Shown here: piece after piece, positions 18,281 to 31,404 of the stretch
Position numbering within the stretch: the first letter of the stretch is position 1
How the letters are laid out: the number at the start of each line of letters is the position of its first letter
NCBI GenBank assembly: GCA_037039925.1
Contig: JAXRKP010000454.1
Span: 70,001-134,000, forward strand
Length of the DNA: 64,000 bases
Direction: 5' to 3'
Source: Doris montereyensis
Taxonomy: Eukaryota; Mollusca; Gastropoda; Nudibranchia; Dorididae
Notes under the pieces: model-generated
What the model was told of the DNA's origin: nothing
What the model saw: the letters and a program-made list of their open reading frames with translations, nothing else
Databases searched by the model: none
Translations under genes and position numbers: made by a program

Positions 18281-19260
18281 TTGTGATCAGCTATTTTCCT
18301 CTCATGGCTCACAAAGTTTTTCTCCATTCAACTTGCTGGGTTTATATCCCAAAAGTCTTTACTTTATTGGGGAAACCTCATGTAACAGCTGGTGTTGTTA
18401 GGATACTGAAAAGACAGGAATGCGAAAATAAGCGAGCCTGAAGGGTCACGCGGTGGATGACATGAATGTAGATTTCCTTCGCATTTCTTGCCTGTATGTA
18501 TGGTTCGATTAATCATTACAAAACAAGACAGACCCTGCACAAGAGAAGACCATGTATAAAATATCAGGATCTTCATGATTTCCCGAACAATTTTATATTG
18601 CAGCAATCTTTTCAATATCTTGTGTCTTGATTTACCGTCTAACTGCTGCTCCTGCAACTGTTCCTTCAAACCGGTTGTTCTGTAAGGCAGCGCTCGCACC
18701 CTTTGATTAAAGCGAGTTTGTAATTGAATGCAGCCATGAACCAAATCTATCACATAATGATGATAAAGTGTGCTTCTATTTCTATAGCTTCTATTACATA
18801 CATTTTCAACTCCAAAATCATCACACACTTTCAACTTTAGAAGTGAGTAAAATGTTATACAATGTGATTACACCTTAACCCTTTCCTGCCAACTGCGATC
18901 CAATGCGCCATTAGCCTTGCAGCCTACTGCTACCGAATGAGACATCAGCATCGATGCCTAAATCGCCCTAGTGCGTCCTCGCTCACTCTTCATCTTTGTA
19001 CTCCCTTAACAACAAGATCTCACAGCGTGCGAGACTTGAATTGGCAATCTCATGATGTGCGAGATTTACGGCTCTTTTGAGGGAAAAACTCACATGTTTT
19101 TATCTACTTTCATTTTTGACTTACAGCGATTGTACACAGTAAACTTTCTGGAACTTTTTTTATTGAAATCGTTACTTTAAGCAGTAGAGATAGAATGACC
19201 GACAGCGTCACCCTTGAGTTAAGTAGGCAACCTTTGGTATCACAGGAGTGTTTTGAAATC
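18281..19260. other. unassigned sequence downstream of ASB8
   Basis: AT-rich sequence. A 156-codon minus-strand open frame (18364-18834) has no recognisable domain and I do not call it a gene. The first part may be displaced ASB8 3' UTR. Confidence 0.4.
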
Positions 19261-19269
19261 ATTGGTAAA

Positions 19270-20450
19270 TTTTAGTATCACACGGAAGGTTTAGAGCCAT
19301 AGGCAACATTTGGTATTATAGGTGTTTTAGAGTCATAGGCAACATTTGGTATTAGAGGTGTTTTAGAGTCATAGGCAACATTTGGTATTAGAGGTGTTTT
19401 AGAGTCATAGGCAACATTTGGTATTAGAGGTGTTTTAGAGTCATAGGCAACATTTGTTATCAGAGGTGTTTTAGAGTCATAGGCAACATTTGTTATCAGA
19501 GGTGTTTTAGAGTCATAGGCAACATTTGTTATCAGAGGTGTTTTTAGAGTCATAGGCAACATTTGGTATTAGAGGTGTTTTAGAGTCATAGGCAACATTT
19601 GTTATTAGAGGTGTTTTAGAGTCATAGGCAACCTTTGTTATCAGAGGGTGTTTTAGAGTCATAGGCAACCTTTGTTATCAGAGGGATGGTTTAGAGTCAT
19701 AGGCAATCTTTGTTATCAGAGGGATGGTTTAGAGTCATAGGCAATCATTTGTTATCAGAGGGATGTTTTAGAGTCATAGGCAACATTTGGTATTAGAGGT
19801 GTTTTAGAGTCATAGGCAACCTTTGTTATTAGAGGTGTTTTAGAGTCATAGGCAACCTTTGTTATTAGAGGTGTTTTAGAGTCATAGGCAACCTTTGTTA
19901 TTAGAGGTGTTTTAGAGTCATAGGCAACCTTTGTTATTAGAGGTGTTTTAGAGTCATAGGCAACCTTTGTTATGAGGTGTTTTAGAGTCATAGGCAACCG
20001 TTGTTATGAGGTGTTTTAGAGTCATATGCAACATTTGGTATTAACAGTGTTTTAGAGTCATAGGCAACATTTGGTATGAGGTGTTTTAGAGTCATAGGCA
20101 ATATTTGGTATCAGAGGGATGCTTTAGAGTCATAGGCAACCGTTGGTATCAGAGAGATGCTTTAGAGTCATAGGCAACCATTGGTATCAGAGAGATGCTT
20201 TAGAGTCATAGGCAACCGTTGGTATCAGAGAGATGCTTTAGAGTCATAGGCAACCGTTGGTATCAGAGGTATGCTTTAGAGTCATATGCAACCGTTGGTA
20301 TCAGAGAGATGCTTTAGAGTCATATGCAACCGTTGGTATCAGAGGTATGCTTTAGAGTCGTTGGTATCAGAGGCTTTAGAGTCATAGGTAATCGTTGGTA
20401 TCAGAGGTATGCTTTAGAGTCATATGCAACCTTTGATTCACAGGAATGTG
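19270..20450. repeat. 36-bp minisatellite
   Basis: About 33 copies of a 36-bp unit containing TTTTAGAGTCATAGGCAAC, at an exact 36-bp period through 19321-19540. Variants with TTTGGTATTAGAG, TTTGTTATCAGAG and CGTTGGTATCAGAG cluster in blocks, showing stepwise expansion. The unit is divisible by three, so the minus strand stays open as a 12-residue repeat (NVAYDSKTPLIT). Confidence 0.96.
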
Positions 20451-20454
20451 TAGA

Positions 20455-21480
20455 GTTATAATATTTTAATTGTGCACTTAACAACCTAGGTAAGAAGAAT
20501 GTCATTCTTTACTTTTGTTGTTTCTTTTTGTTTTGTGTACAAGATAAACAAATTGATCACTGTCGATACCTTGTAGTCAATTTTTTTTATTCCTTTGCCT
20601 GAGGATTATATTATTTTCATGTTGAATTGTATGATGAAGATATGATAATGGTTTATTCATGCTGCCTAGAAAACAGTATAATTACAATCGACTCCTGTGA
20701 ATGTTGTTCTGTCATTTTTATAATATGCTCTCAGTTGATAAAGGCTAGCTGTCATATGCTTAATCATATTATGTTATTATCCATGATCTGAAAGACTATG
20801 ATATACATTTTTATTTTCATGTGTTTGTAATTACCATTTCAGAACAATCGGGGTGCAAACTTCCCCTCTTTTTATGTGTTTGAGTGCATTATACTATGAA
20901 AGCTTTAACATTTTTATTATACTTGTTCATAGAAGACTTTGTTTAGTTCATGTTCAATTAAGCTGACTGAAGTCCTTCCAAATATATTAGTGAGACCACT
21001 GTTTAGGTGAAAAGATATGTTTCAATTCTCTTCAGTGAAATTCTCTACATAAGTAGCATCCAAGATAAGATTGTGAATAAAAAGAATAGACGGATAAAAC
21101 TATAGGATTATTAATACTTTGCTTTTCATTCAATATGACCCCATACATCTCTTGAAGAATCCCAATATACATAATAATAAATATAAAATAATATATTGTA
21201 TAATATACGCTTTGCACATTAATCTTATTCAGTCTGTTGGATAAGTAAGAAGATACTATGGGTTACTGGGTAATCATCATAGCGTTATTTATCAACAAGC
21301 GTGTTATATTCCGGCGGATGCCAAGTGCAATTATTACCAATTGTTAGATCCAGTCACTAGTCAGTACTCAATACTGATATTATGTATGCAGGATTTTTAT
21401 TGTATTGAATTTTGATCAATTAGTAACCGTAAAAAGTTTCCTCAATCACAGGCAAACAAATCTTCATCCAATAGTAAGAG
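20455..21480. other. unassigned AT-rich intergenic sequence
   Basis: I see no exon, RNA gene or recognised repeat. Confidence 0.4.
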
Positions 21481-21745
21481 GGACTCTGTAGTCCAGAGGC
21501 AAGGGGTCAGCCTCTCAACCAAATAGTTATGAGTTCAGGCCCCGGCAGCGGTTGAAAACAAAAATCTTGAGTTTTTTTCGTACAAAAACTATCCCCCTGG
21601 TCCAGGTAGGTGGATTGACACCTAGTCCCACCGGAGATGGAGGAAGATAAAATTAAAAAGGAGGTCCTATGTGCAAATCACAACACTCTGTGCACGTTAA
21701 AGATTCCTTGGCTGTTTACAGGGCAGTGCGGGCAAATTTACAATC
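21481..21745 (+). mobile_element. SINE family B
   Basis: The tRNA-like head has GTAGTCCAGAGGCAAGG and the B-box-like GAGTTCAGGCCCC. The body follows with ATCCCCCTGGTCCAGGTAGG, AAATCACAACACT and CCTTGGCTGTTTACAGGGCA. The tail is replaced by another dispersed repeat. Confidence 0.8.
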
Positions 21746-21756
21746 GTGCTTTAAGT

Positions 21757-22150
21757 GGCCTAGCAACAGTGCCTTTGGTGAACAAAGAACGACCAACTCA
21801 GAATTTTATATATAAGAAGCATGTTACATCCGAGGTGATACCAAGTATGCTTGTTTGATTGGGTTTGTATTCCATTGTGAAGATACGCAGGTAGGCGTGA
21901 AGGTACTACTCTGTTTAACTGTTAAAAATGATGGGCTAGCTGACTGAATGAAAATGATACTTACAAAGACAGGAAACAACGAAGTTTACATTAATTCGAA
22001 CCTCGCTTTTGAAAGAACATTTTATCAAACAAAAATGATCTGGGGATGATTTAAATTTAAAACCTACATGCAAAATATGGTTACTCTTAGTGGCCTATCA
22101 ACAGAGCCTTTGGCGAACAAAGATCGACCAACCCATAATTGTATATACAT
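21757..22150 (+). repeat. dispersed repeat family D, two partial copies
   Basis: A block with AGGTAGGCGTGAAGGTACT, CAAAATATGGTTACTCTTAG and CAACAGAGCCTTTGGCGAAC recurs at 26.05 kb (+) and inverted at 22.9 kb. A short partial copy starts at 21757. No ORF or terminal repeat is evident. Confidence 0.7.
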
Positions 22151-22387
22151 GTATATATAGATATAAAATGCAAAATTTACTCAAGGCACTGTGAAACAAC
22201 TGTTTTGCCAGTCTCTGTTGCTTTGAAGAAGAAAGGTGGAATTCCACAACAATTGAATAACTTGCATACTGTCTGCTCAGCAGGAGATGAGCTCTTTCAA
22301 TCAAAAGGTTCCCTTAAGGCTGTTATAGTCGCAGCCATTGGAGCTAAAGATTATCTCACATTCTATGCCGTGAAGCAGAACAGTTTA

Positions 22388-22600
22388 TAGTGCATCATCT
22401 CCTTGACAGAATGTGTGTCTTGTCTACTTCTCAGTAGATGTTGCATAACATGGTGTGAATCAGACCATGTTATAGTGCATCATCTCCTTGACAGAATGTG
22501 TGTCTTGTCTACTTCTCAGTAGATGTTGCATAACATTAAACATGGTGTGAATCAGAACAGGTTGCAGTGCATCGTCTCCTTGACAGAAATTGTATCTTTC
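22388..22600. repeat. tandem duplication of about 80-100 bp
   Basis: The block TGCATCATCTCCTTGACAGA followed by TCTCAGTAGATGTTGCATAAC occurs twice, with a third partial copy that is more diverged. Confidence 0.85.
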
Positions 22601-22904
22601 TAATTGTCAATTGTCAGGATGCAAATTTATATTAGGAGGCAGGATTATAAATCAGGCAGCTTTATTACTGGGTCACCGATGCCACCCTATGGCAGATATT
22701 ATGTGACCAATATAATCTATACAGTACAGCCCATTTTCATGAACAGGTGTTTGACAAAAACACAGAATCCCTGAATTCATCACAAAAAGCCCCAACTCAA
22801 ATCTTTCTTTATACTCTAAGATATTTCCCAAAGCAGTTATTCCACAAACTAATTTTCTGGTCTCAAGAAGTTGAAGGAACACGGGCTGTTCTGATATATA
22901 TGTA

Positions 22905-23190
22905 TATATATTTCTGAGTTGGTCGTTTGTTCGCCAAAGGCTCTGTTGCCTGGCCATTAAGAGTAGTAAGAGTAACCATATTTTGCATGTAGGTTCTAAA
23001 TGACCCCAAGGTCATTTTTATTTGAGAAATTTTCTACCAGATGCGATGTTTGATTTTTGAAAATTTCATTGTTTCCGCATCTTTGAGTTTAAGTAGAATT
23101 TTCATTCACATAAGCCACCATTTTCATCAGGTTTTGTAATGAAAAAGTTGGAATAGTATTGTTCACCTCTAGCCGCGTAGCCTGAATATC
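22905..23190 (-). repeat. dispersed repeat family D, inverted copy
   Basis: On the minus strand it carries the same ordered blocks as the copies at 21.87 and 26.05 kb, including CCTTTGGCGAAC and CATATTTTGCATGTAGG on the + strand. With the 21.9 kb copy it forms an inverted pair around about 0.75 kb. Confidence 0.7.
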
Positions 23191-23379
23191 AAGTTCTGAC
23201 TAGATCTGAATACGATGTCAAACTTAATATCACCCAGGGTGTACCGTATAATTTGTGTAAACCTTCCCAAAATGAAGTCCACCCTTTACATTTTTAAGCG
23301 AGTGTCATGCAGGTAGTTGCAGTCAGCTAGATGAAGCTCTTCTCAGCTTACCTTAAATGCTATAAAGATCGATTTATAG

Positions 23380-23660
23380 ACCCGTATCCCCACACAAGTG
23401 CAGGCTCGCCTACTGTACATCAATTACCCCTCAGCTGGCTGTTTCAAGCATACAGTACAGCAAATTGTTAGCACTTCATAATTTCATTCTAACAAGATCT
23501 TTCTCTACCTTTAGCCAGGTGCTGATTTTACACCTGAGTCAAGTTGTGGGGAAAGTAGAATGGAGTATCTTTCCTTTCCAGTGTCGTCGTGATTACAAAC
23601 TCACAACACTACGATTTCGTTACAACGTTTCCTGTACGGGATACATGATAATGAAACACC
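23380..23660. repeat. dispersed repeat related to 13.8 and 47.3 kb
   Basis: The first part shares CAGCTGGC blocks with 13815-13925. The second part (AAGATCTTTCTCTACCTT and onward to GTTACAACG) is an inverted relative of 47215-47410. Confidence 0.5.
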
Positions 23661-24530
23661 TCATATAAATATGAGTAGTCAATGTATCATATTTTTATTT
23701 GTACAGGATATATGTTTTCAAAGTTTTATCATATGACTAATTTAATTATAGGCTTCTTCATATAAAGATATTATTATATGTCAAAATTTTTAAAACTTCT
23801 TGTCCAGATGTCTTTTCATCCAAATAGATTTTCTTCTCTTTGAAGAAATCGTATTTTATAAATGATAAAAAATTTGTTTATTGTATTGCATGATTCTTCA
23901 GTCACTGAACTGAATGCATTCACTAATGTTTAAAGTTTTCATGACAAGAGTGAATTTTTAATTTCTAACTATACTATTATTATACTTTAAACCTTAAGAT
24001 GTGTCTTTAATTTTAATGTCATATTTCATCTGTGGATTAACAGAATATAAGCTAAGATAATTTTATTGATCTCAGATGATAAAATTGATAGAATCAACTT
24101 ACTTTGTTTTCAGTCATTTTTATCATCCATTACATGAGAGAAGGAAAAAAATGCATTAATCAAAGTATTCAAACTCAAAACAGAGGTAAATTCTATCCGT
24201 AAATTTAAACGATCGGTTTGTTTTCAGATAGAAATATGACTATTTGGATAATTTCTTTCTTTTTTTTTTTTTGTGTGGTAAGTGAGCGATGAAACAAAAT
24301 TTCAACTGAACTAGCTGATGCAGGTTGGCCCTCTTATGTTCTACTACTACTATAACTCATGTCCTTATTCTTTGTTGTTATCATCATCAGTGTTGTTGCT
24401 GATGTTGTTCTTTCTTCATCATAATACTATAGAATTAAAGCAAACTATTTCTAAGGTAGTGTAGCAGGTGGAAGTCATGAGCAATCAAATTCAAAATTAA
24501 AAGTAAGACTAATAAGTCATTTATCACTCA
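23661..24530. other. unassigned AT-rich intergenic sequence
   Basis: No exon or repeat was recognised. Confidence 0.4.
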
Positions 24531-24535
24531 CTCTC

Positions 24536-24585
24536 CACTCCTCCCCCCCCCCCCCTCTCCCCCCCCCCCCCCCTCTCTCGTCTCT

Positions 24586-24650
<65 letters not shown>

Positions 24651-24684
24651 TCTCTGTCTCCTCTCTCTCTCTCCTCTCTCATCG

Positions 24685-24729
<45 letters not shown>

Positions 24730-24741
24730 CTCCACTCTCTC

Positions 24742-24808
<67 letters not shown>

Positions 24809-24985
24809 TCTCTCTCTCTCTCATCAGCTCTCTCACTCTCTCTCTCTCTCTCCTCTCTCTCATCTCATCTTCTCTCTCTCTCTCTCTCTCGTCTCTCTCA
24901 TCTCATCTCTCCTCTCTCTCCTCTCCTCTCGTCCCTCTCTCGCTTCGTCTCTCTCCCCCATTAATCTCTCTCTCTCTCTTATAAT
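24536..24985. repeat. CT microsatellite with C-runs
   Basis: A C14-class stretch leads into about 400 bp of imperfect (CT)n on the + strand, which is homopyrimidine over long runs. Confidence 0.97.
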
Positions 24986-25039
24986 ATTGAGCTGCTCCCA
25001 GCTTGATACAAATCGGAATCAGGCGCTATTACAAAAATT

Positions 25040-25400
<361 letters not shown>

Positions 25401-25541
25401 CTCTCTCTCTCTTCTTCGCTTCGTCTCTCTCTCTACTCTCTCTTCTCTCTCTCTCTGCCTCTCCCTGTCTCTCTCTCTCTCTCCGCTTCTCTGCTCACCG
25501 TCTCTGTCTCTGTCCCTCTCTCTCTCTGCTACTCTCTCCCA

Positions 25542-25575
<34 letters not shown>

Positions 25576-25583
25576 TCCTCTCA

Positions 25584-25627
<44 letters not shown>

Positions 25628-25740
25628 CTCCATCTCTCTCTCTCTCATCTCATCTCATCTCTCTCTCTCTCTCTCCTCTCTCCTCTCTCCATCTCTCTCT
25701 CTCTCTCTCTCTCACTCTCTCTCTCTCTCTCTCTCCTCAT

Positions 25741-25773
<33 letters not shown>

Positions 25774-25781
25774 GCTCATCC

Positions 25782-25815
<34 letters not shown>

Positions 25816-25850
25816 GCTCATACAATCTGCTCACTTCCTTGCTCTGCACA
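25401..25850. repeat. second CT microsatellite
   Basis: Imperfect (TC)n continues for about 450 bp, so 24.5-25.85 kb is a single compound simple-sequence block of about 1.3 kb. Confidence 0.97.
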
Positions 25851-26039
25851 TATCTTTCACACACACATCATACAGTCACACAGTCTTACACACACAACTT
25901 TGACACCTTTTGACAGTGACAGGATAGCTCCTATATCATAGAGCTGATGGCTGTCCTCTGAACTTTGTACTGTATTAATAGCGTCAGGGGCAACTGCACC
26001 CGCAAGCTCCATGCACCTTGCAATATGTATGTTCTTAGC

Positions 26040-26330
26040 AAAGAACTGAGGTTACACAGGTAGGCGTGAACAGTACTGTTCCAACTTTTTTAAATTATAA
26101 AACCTGTTCAAAATGGCGGGCTTAGGTGAATGGAAATTCTACTCAAAGACGGGGAAACAATGAAATTTTCAATAATTAAACATCACTTCTGGTAGAAACT
26201 TTCAACTCAAATGAAAACGATCTTGGGATCATTTAGAACCTACATACAAAATATGGCTACTCTTAGTCTTAGTGGCCTGGCAACAGAACCTTTGGCGAAC
26301 AGAGAATGACCAACTCTGAATTTTATATTA
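26040..26330 (+). repeat. dispersed repeat family D
   Basis: It carries AGGTAGGCGTGAACAGTACTG, CAAAATATGGCTACTCTTAG and CAACAGAACCTTTGGCGAAC in the same order as at 21.87 kb. Its right edge touches the Tc1/mariner terminus at 26331. Confidence 0.75.
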
Positions 26331-26749
26331 TACTGTTTTTGCAAAATGTAGGGGATATCCAAGTCCTTATTTTATTTTATTTTTTTAATAAATAAGAGCC
26401 AAGCATATGATTTAAAGTGTGAGAACTTTATTTACTCACAAGTAAGATGGTCGACAAGATATGGCAAAAAAGAGGACATATGGAGTTTTCCTTTTGTCAT
26501 GAAGACGTCCAAGTAGAATGCTAGAAAGTTTCACAAGCATCAGTAATGGGTCTGGTGACCTTCTATGGCGATGCAGGCAATACACTTACAGTCAGCGATA
26601 TCTCATCATACTCCCAATGAGTCGTGCAATCTGATGTTGAGGGATGGCCACTCCTCAACCAGCTTATTAGCTAGTTGGTCATTTGTCTTAGGCGCAAGTG
26701 CACGCCTGTGTACCCAGTTGGTCATTTGTCTTAGGTAGGTGCCTGTGAG

Positions 26750-27560
26750 GTCTGGACTTTGCTTAGGTACTCCTGAACAAGCTGTGCTCTGTTCTGGATC
26801 CCAGCCGTTCTTAGGTACTCCTGAACAAGCTGTGCTCTGTGAGGTCCTGTATCCCAGCTAGCCGTTCTTAGGTACTCCTGAACAAGCTGTGCTCTGTGAG
26901 GTCCTGTATCCTAGCCGTTCTTAGGTACTCCTGAACAAGCTGTGCTCTGTGAGGTCTGGATCCCAGCCATTCTTAGGTACTCCTGAACAAGCTGTGCTCT
27001 GTGAGGTCCTGTATCCCAGCCGTTCTTAGGTACTCCTGACAAGCTGTGCATCAAGTGTACGATCCCATGCGTTCTTGAGGGTATCCAGATACAAGCTGTC
27101 TCTGTAGGTCCTGTATCCTAGCCGTTCTTAGGTACTCCTGAACAAGCTGTGCTCTGTGAGGTCTGGATCCCAGCCATTCTTAGGTACTCCTGAACAAGCT
27201 GTGCTCTGTGAGGTCCTGTATCCCAGCCGTTCTTAGGTACTCCTGAACAAGCTGTGCTCTATGAGTGTGAGGTCCTGTGTCCCAGCCATTCTTAGGTACT
27301 CCTGAACAAGCTGTGCTCTATGAGTGTGAGGTCCTGTGTCCCAGCCATTCTTAGGTACTCCTGAACAAGCTGTGCTCTATGAGTGTGAGGTCCTGTGTCC
27401 CAGCCATTCTTAGGTACTCCTGAACAAGCTGTGCTCTATGAGTGCAGAGGTCCTGTTCCCAGCCGTTCTTAGGTACTCCTGAACAAGCTGTGCATTTATG
27501 AGTGTGAGGTCCTGTGTCCCAGCCATTCTTAGGTACTCCTGAACAAGCTGTGCTCTTGAC
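26750..27560 (-). repeat. minisatellite expanded from transposase coding sequence
   Basis: About 13-14 copies of a unit of roughly 55-65 bp containing CTTAGGTACTCCTGAACAAG. In its coding orientation each unit translates to AQLVQEYLR, the segment just after the second catalytic Asp of Tc1-type transposases. Confidence 0.9.
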
Positions 27561-28330
27561 ACTGTGAGGTCCTGTATCGTCATCTTGGAAGATGAACCCA
27601 CGACCATGGCATCAAGTGTATGACTCAACATGCGGTTAATGATGTCATCCAGATAGTGCTGTCCTGTAATTCGCCTATCCACGATGTGTAGGTCAGTTCT
27701 GCCTACAATTAAAAATCCCTAATGGCCCACACCATGATGGCAGTGATATCTCCAGTGTATCTTTCCCCTTTACGCTTTCATGCCTCACTCGACCGTCGTT
27801 TAAGTCTAAGCAGTATTTTGATTCACTGGAAAACATTATGCGAGACCATTGGGCTAACGTCCACCTTCTATGGCACCAAGATCAATCTAATCGTTCCAGA
27901 ATGTGTCATTGTGAAAGCCGATTGATGATATATGGCCTCTGAGCAAAGAGCCCAGCTTGATGCAGTCCATTTCTTATCGTTTGTGTGCTAACAATGTACA
28001 CCAGACACTTGTTCCAAATAGTTTTGTAATCTTGTTGCATTTTCAGTTGGGTTCCTGGGGCTTCATTGACAAGAACCCTGTCTTAATGTCGGGTCGGTTT
28101 TTTGGGTCGGCCATTTCTAGGCAAATCTTTCACATTTCCCGTTTGTTGGAATTGTAGAAATAATTGGCTGATAACAGACTGAAACATTAAAAAATCTTGC
28201 CGCATACCACTGAGTTTGCCTACTGTGTAGCATTCCAAAAGCTCTGAGCCTTTCTTCCTCTGACAGCTTTTGCATTGTAAATATTCATCGAAATCAATTA
28301 AAGAAATTATAATCAACAAAATGAACAGAA
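27561..28330 (-). pseudogene. Tc1/mariner transposase remnant
   Basis: Minus-strand pieces include VISQLFLQFQQTGNVKDLPR (second HTH and linker), a SKYCLDLNDGRVR segment after the degraded first catalytic box, and VDRRITGQHYLDDII, the conserved ITGQRY-type motif. Stops and frame changes separate them. Confidence 0.85.
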
Positions 28331-28439
28331 GATTATCAAATTTCCACACTTTTAAAAGTGAAAACAGCTCATGTGAACTTTCAGGGGTCAATTGTATCAT
28401 TAATGAAGGACGGGATAACTCTGGTGTAACGAGTTCTTT

Positions 28440-28796
28440 TTTATGCACGTGGTGCATGGCAATGCTTGTGATGTGACCATTGCTCCTCATTGTGATTGTG
28501 ATGCATTGCTCCTCATTGTGATTGTGATGTGACCATTGCTCCTCATTATGATTGTGATGTGACCATTGCTCCTCATTATGATTGTGATGTGACCATTGCT
28601 CCTCATTGTGATTGTGATGTGACCATTGCTCCTCATTATGATTGTGATGTGACCATTGCTCCTCATTATGATTGTGATGTGACCATTGCTCCTCATTATG
28701 ATTGTGATGTGACCATTGCTCCTCATTGTGATTGTGATGTGACCATTGCTCCTCATTATGATTGTGATGTGACCATTGCTCCTCATTATGATTGTT
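28440..28796. repeat. 30-bp minisatellite
   Basis: About 11 copies of an exact 30-bp unit containing GATGTGACCATTGCTCCTCA. Being a multiple of three and stop-free, it is open on both strands (IAPHYDCDVT and MRSNGHITII repeats). Confidence 0.96.
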
Positions 28797-28860
28797 GTGA
28801 TTATATTTTTAAAACTACACACTTTGCAAGTAGAATATCCCCTACTTTTTGTGAGCAATA

Positions 28861-31404
28861 TACATAGATATATGTGATTTACAAACAGGGTGGTGAACAC
28901 GATTTTTTAATCGAACTCTATCAGTGTCATCCCGCAGTTTGACAATCACTCCCACTTGTTAGCTAATTTGATTATAAAATTATCAAAACTAAAGTCATAT
29001 AAACTCGGCTTCTAACATTTTTACAGTATTGAAAGGGAACCATCATGCATGTTTTTAAATAAGAAAAATAGAAAACCTTTTTCCAATCTTTTGTCAGCCA
29101 ATTCCTTATTCCAATGACATTGACAATTTACTCTCAACTCTGTAGACTGGTTTCATTCATAAAATAGCCATAATGATGAGTCTCTCCCTTTTTGAATCTT
29201 CGCTTTATTTAATTATTTATGTAAATTATAATGTATTTCTTTATGACATGCTATGGCCCATCTTTCAGTACTGTATTGCACACATTGTGCAGTTCCAATA
29301 TCATATAAGGTCATATAAGGCACAATTTATACTTAAGAATTTGAAAGCACAGTAAAGAGATATCCAAGAGGAATAGCATTAGAACATGACCTTGTAGTGT
29401 AGTTGTAGCAACATTGTGCTTTGAAATGGTTTACTGATATTTATTATGCCACCATAAATATCATTTCATGCAAATACAATGAATATTATGTCCTAGTCCT
29501 ACCGACATATGCTAATGCTATACATTTATACATATTGTTATGTTCTAAAGCCCCATTGAAATTTATTGGTTGTACCTTTCGTAAGAAGAAAGGGTAAATA
29601 AAGACTGCTCATTTCATTTCAAATCTTGTATTCTAAATGCAATACATGTACTTTTTATGGTTTTTGCCTGTGGTTACTCTTTCATAAAAAATAAATATAG
29701 CATGTAAAAAGAAAAATTGTTCTGTTTATTTTGTCTTTTGTTAAGGTTGTGTTGATCATTTTTCAATTGAATTAGAAAACTTATGCTTTCATCACAAATG
29801 AAGAATGCTGCGCTCTCTAAAGAAAGAGGTTGTTGCTAAGCAAATATTTTACTGTTAGTGTTACTGTTAATTTTGCGATATAATAGCAATCATGAAGTTA
29901 ACATTCACACCTGGATTGCCGAGTTTGGAACCAAAGTGTCTGTTTTCTGTTTTCTGCATATTCTGGTGGAGAGGTTATCTATCTACAAGTTTATGACAAA
30001 TTATTATCCTTTAAAACGTATAAATTATTTGTTACGGAGTATTTTATAGGTGATGATAGGGAGAAATAGTCTAATGTTCAAGGTCAATGCAACATAGTTA
30101 GTTGTATTTGGGATTCTTTAATTGAGGCAAGCCTATGATGTAATCAATTTTAGCATATAGAAAAACCCCTATTTTGTTCATGATGTAATCGTTTTGGTGT
30201 GCCCTAGGAACGATTTGTTTATATCTGGAAAGGGAGATAATAGCACTTTGTCGAAATGTTTAAAACGGTGTGGAAATTTCCGCTCTAGAACTATTTTAAT
30301 TTTCGATTGTAAATAGCGGGGTTACCCATGAGATGGGAGTGGGAGAAAGAAACAAACATTTGTGTGATCCACCTCGTCTCTTTATGCCAGCCCACATTAG
30401 ATATGTTTGGTTCATTCAATGATTGATAATTGACTGAGTATAATAAATAGCATTGTTATAATTAATAATCGAGCCTTTGTGTTACTAGAGTGTCTACTTC
30501 AACATCTAGATCTAGAGCCATTGCCTGCTCATTTACCTTCGTAACAGTAACAGTCAAATTGAGTGAAAAGATGGCACTGAAAAACCTTGTTTGGCCAATC
30601 TGGTATCACTGGATTCATCTAGACTAGCAACACTTTTGTCAGGTTCAAGTCAAGGTCCCAGAATTGTCGGCGATAAAGGAAAATCCAAGGAAGAGCGAGC
30701 TTTCATATTTTATAGTAGTTACTTAGGTAGCTTCATATAAGTTATAACTGCACGGTACGCATAATTGCACGTTTTTTCTCTTCTCCAAAACGACATGTAA
30801 TTATCCAACTTCTGTATCTACGTGCATTTAGTTGGGCGGGGTGAGAGTGAGAGGGAACATGTGTTCAGTGTCAGTGTCAAGTATATAAGTGTCATTCCCA
30901 AAAAGGACACAATGTCACTGTCAGGCTTAAATTAACTAGGATTTGTTGAACTAAACGCCTGAGAAATCAATTTAGATTGTCTACTAGTACTACATGTACT
31001 ACAAGTTACAAAAACCCTTCAACATCATTGGATAGTTCAGAGGACAGCATATCACTATCCAGCATAAGATGTCCTGCTTGATATTGATATGAAATAATTC
31101 ATTTACTCTCCAGTGAGATGGATATTTTTAATATAACTATACCTATAACTATAACATAAACATGCAAAACCAAACCAATTAACTGCCCAAGCATTTTGCA
31201 AAGTTTTATCATATTATTTATGAGTATCCTCAAATTCAAATGGCCACCATGCCAAATACCAGCAATCGTGAACCCATGAAGATGTTTTTCTGCTTTTGTT
31301 TCACTGGATGTAATTTACCCTGTCGCCATACCCTTGATCTAAGGATGAAATAAGATTGAAGCAACAGCAAGATGGAAAATATGTTCTACCAACAGCCTTG
31401 TTTG
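28861..31404. other. unassigned intergenic sequence
   Basis: About 2.5 kb of AT-rich DNA. A GGTAAATAAAGACTG string at 29592 contains AATAAA, but no upstream exon was recognised. A weak SINE-A-like trace lies near 30840-30930. Confidence 0.35.

Larger units (their letters stand above)
26331..28860 (-). mobile_element. decayed Tc1/mariner element with two internal minisatellites
   Basis: Imperfect terminal inverted repeats of about 25 bp share GTAGGGGATATC/T (left 26331-26360; right, complement, 28860-28832), and both ends abut TA. The transposase is on the minus strand: an N-terminal helix-turn-helix ending LPRNGRPKK (about 28100-28270), a central region, and the C-terminal LVEEWPSLN segment near 26650. 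The catalytic FSDES is changed to FSSES near 27825, and frameshifts are numerous. Two minisatellites (26.75-27.56 and 28.44-28.80 kb) expanded inside it. It is inactive. Confidence 0.85.

Noticed and set aside
18364..18834. 156-codon minus-strand ORF
   Set aside because: No recognisable domain, no supporting splice pattern, and it lies in the disrupted 3' flank of ASB8; chance is likely.
28529..28900. Repeat protein gene on either strand
   Set aside because: A 30-bp stop-free minisatellite inside a dead transposon explains both frames.
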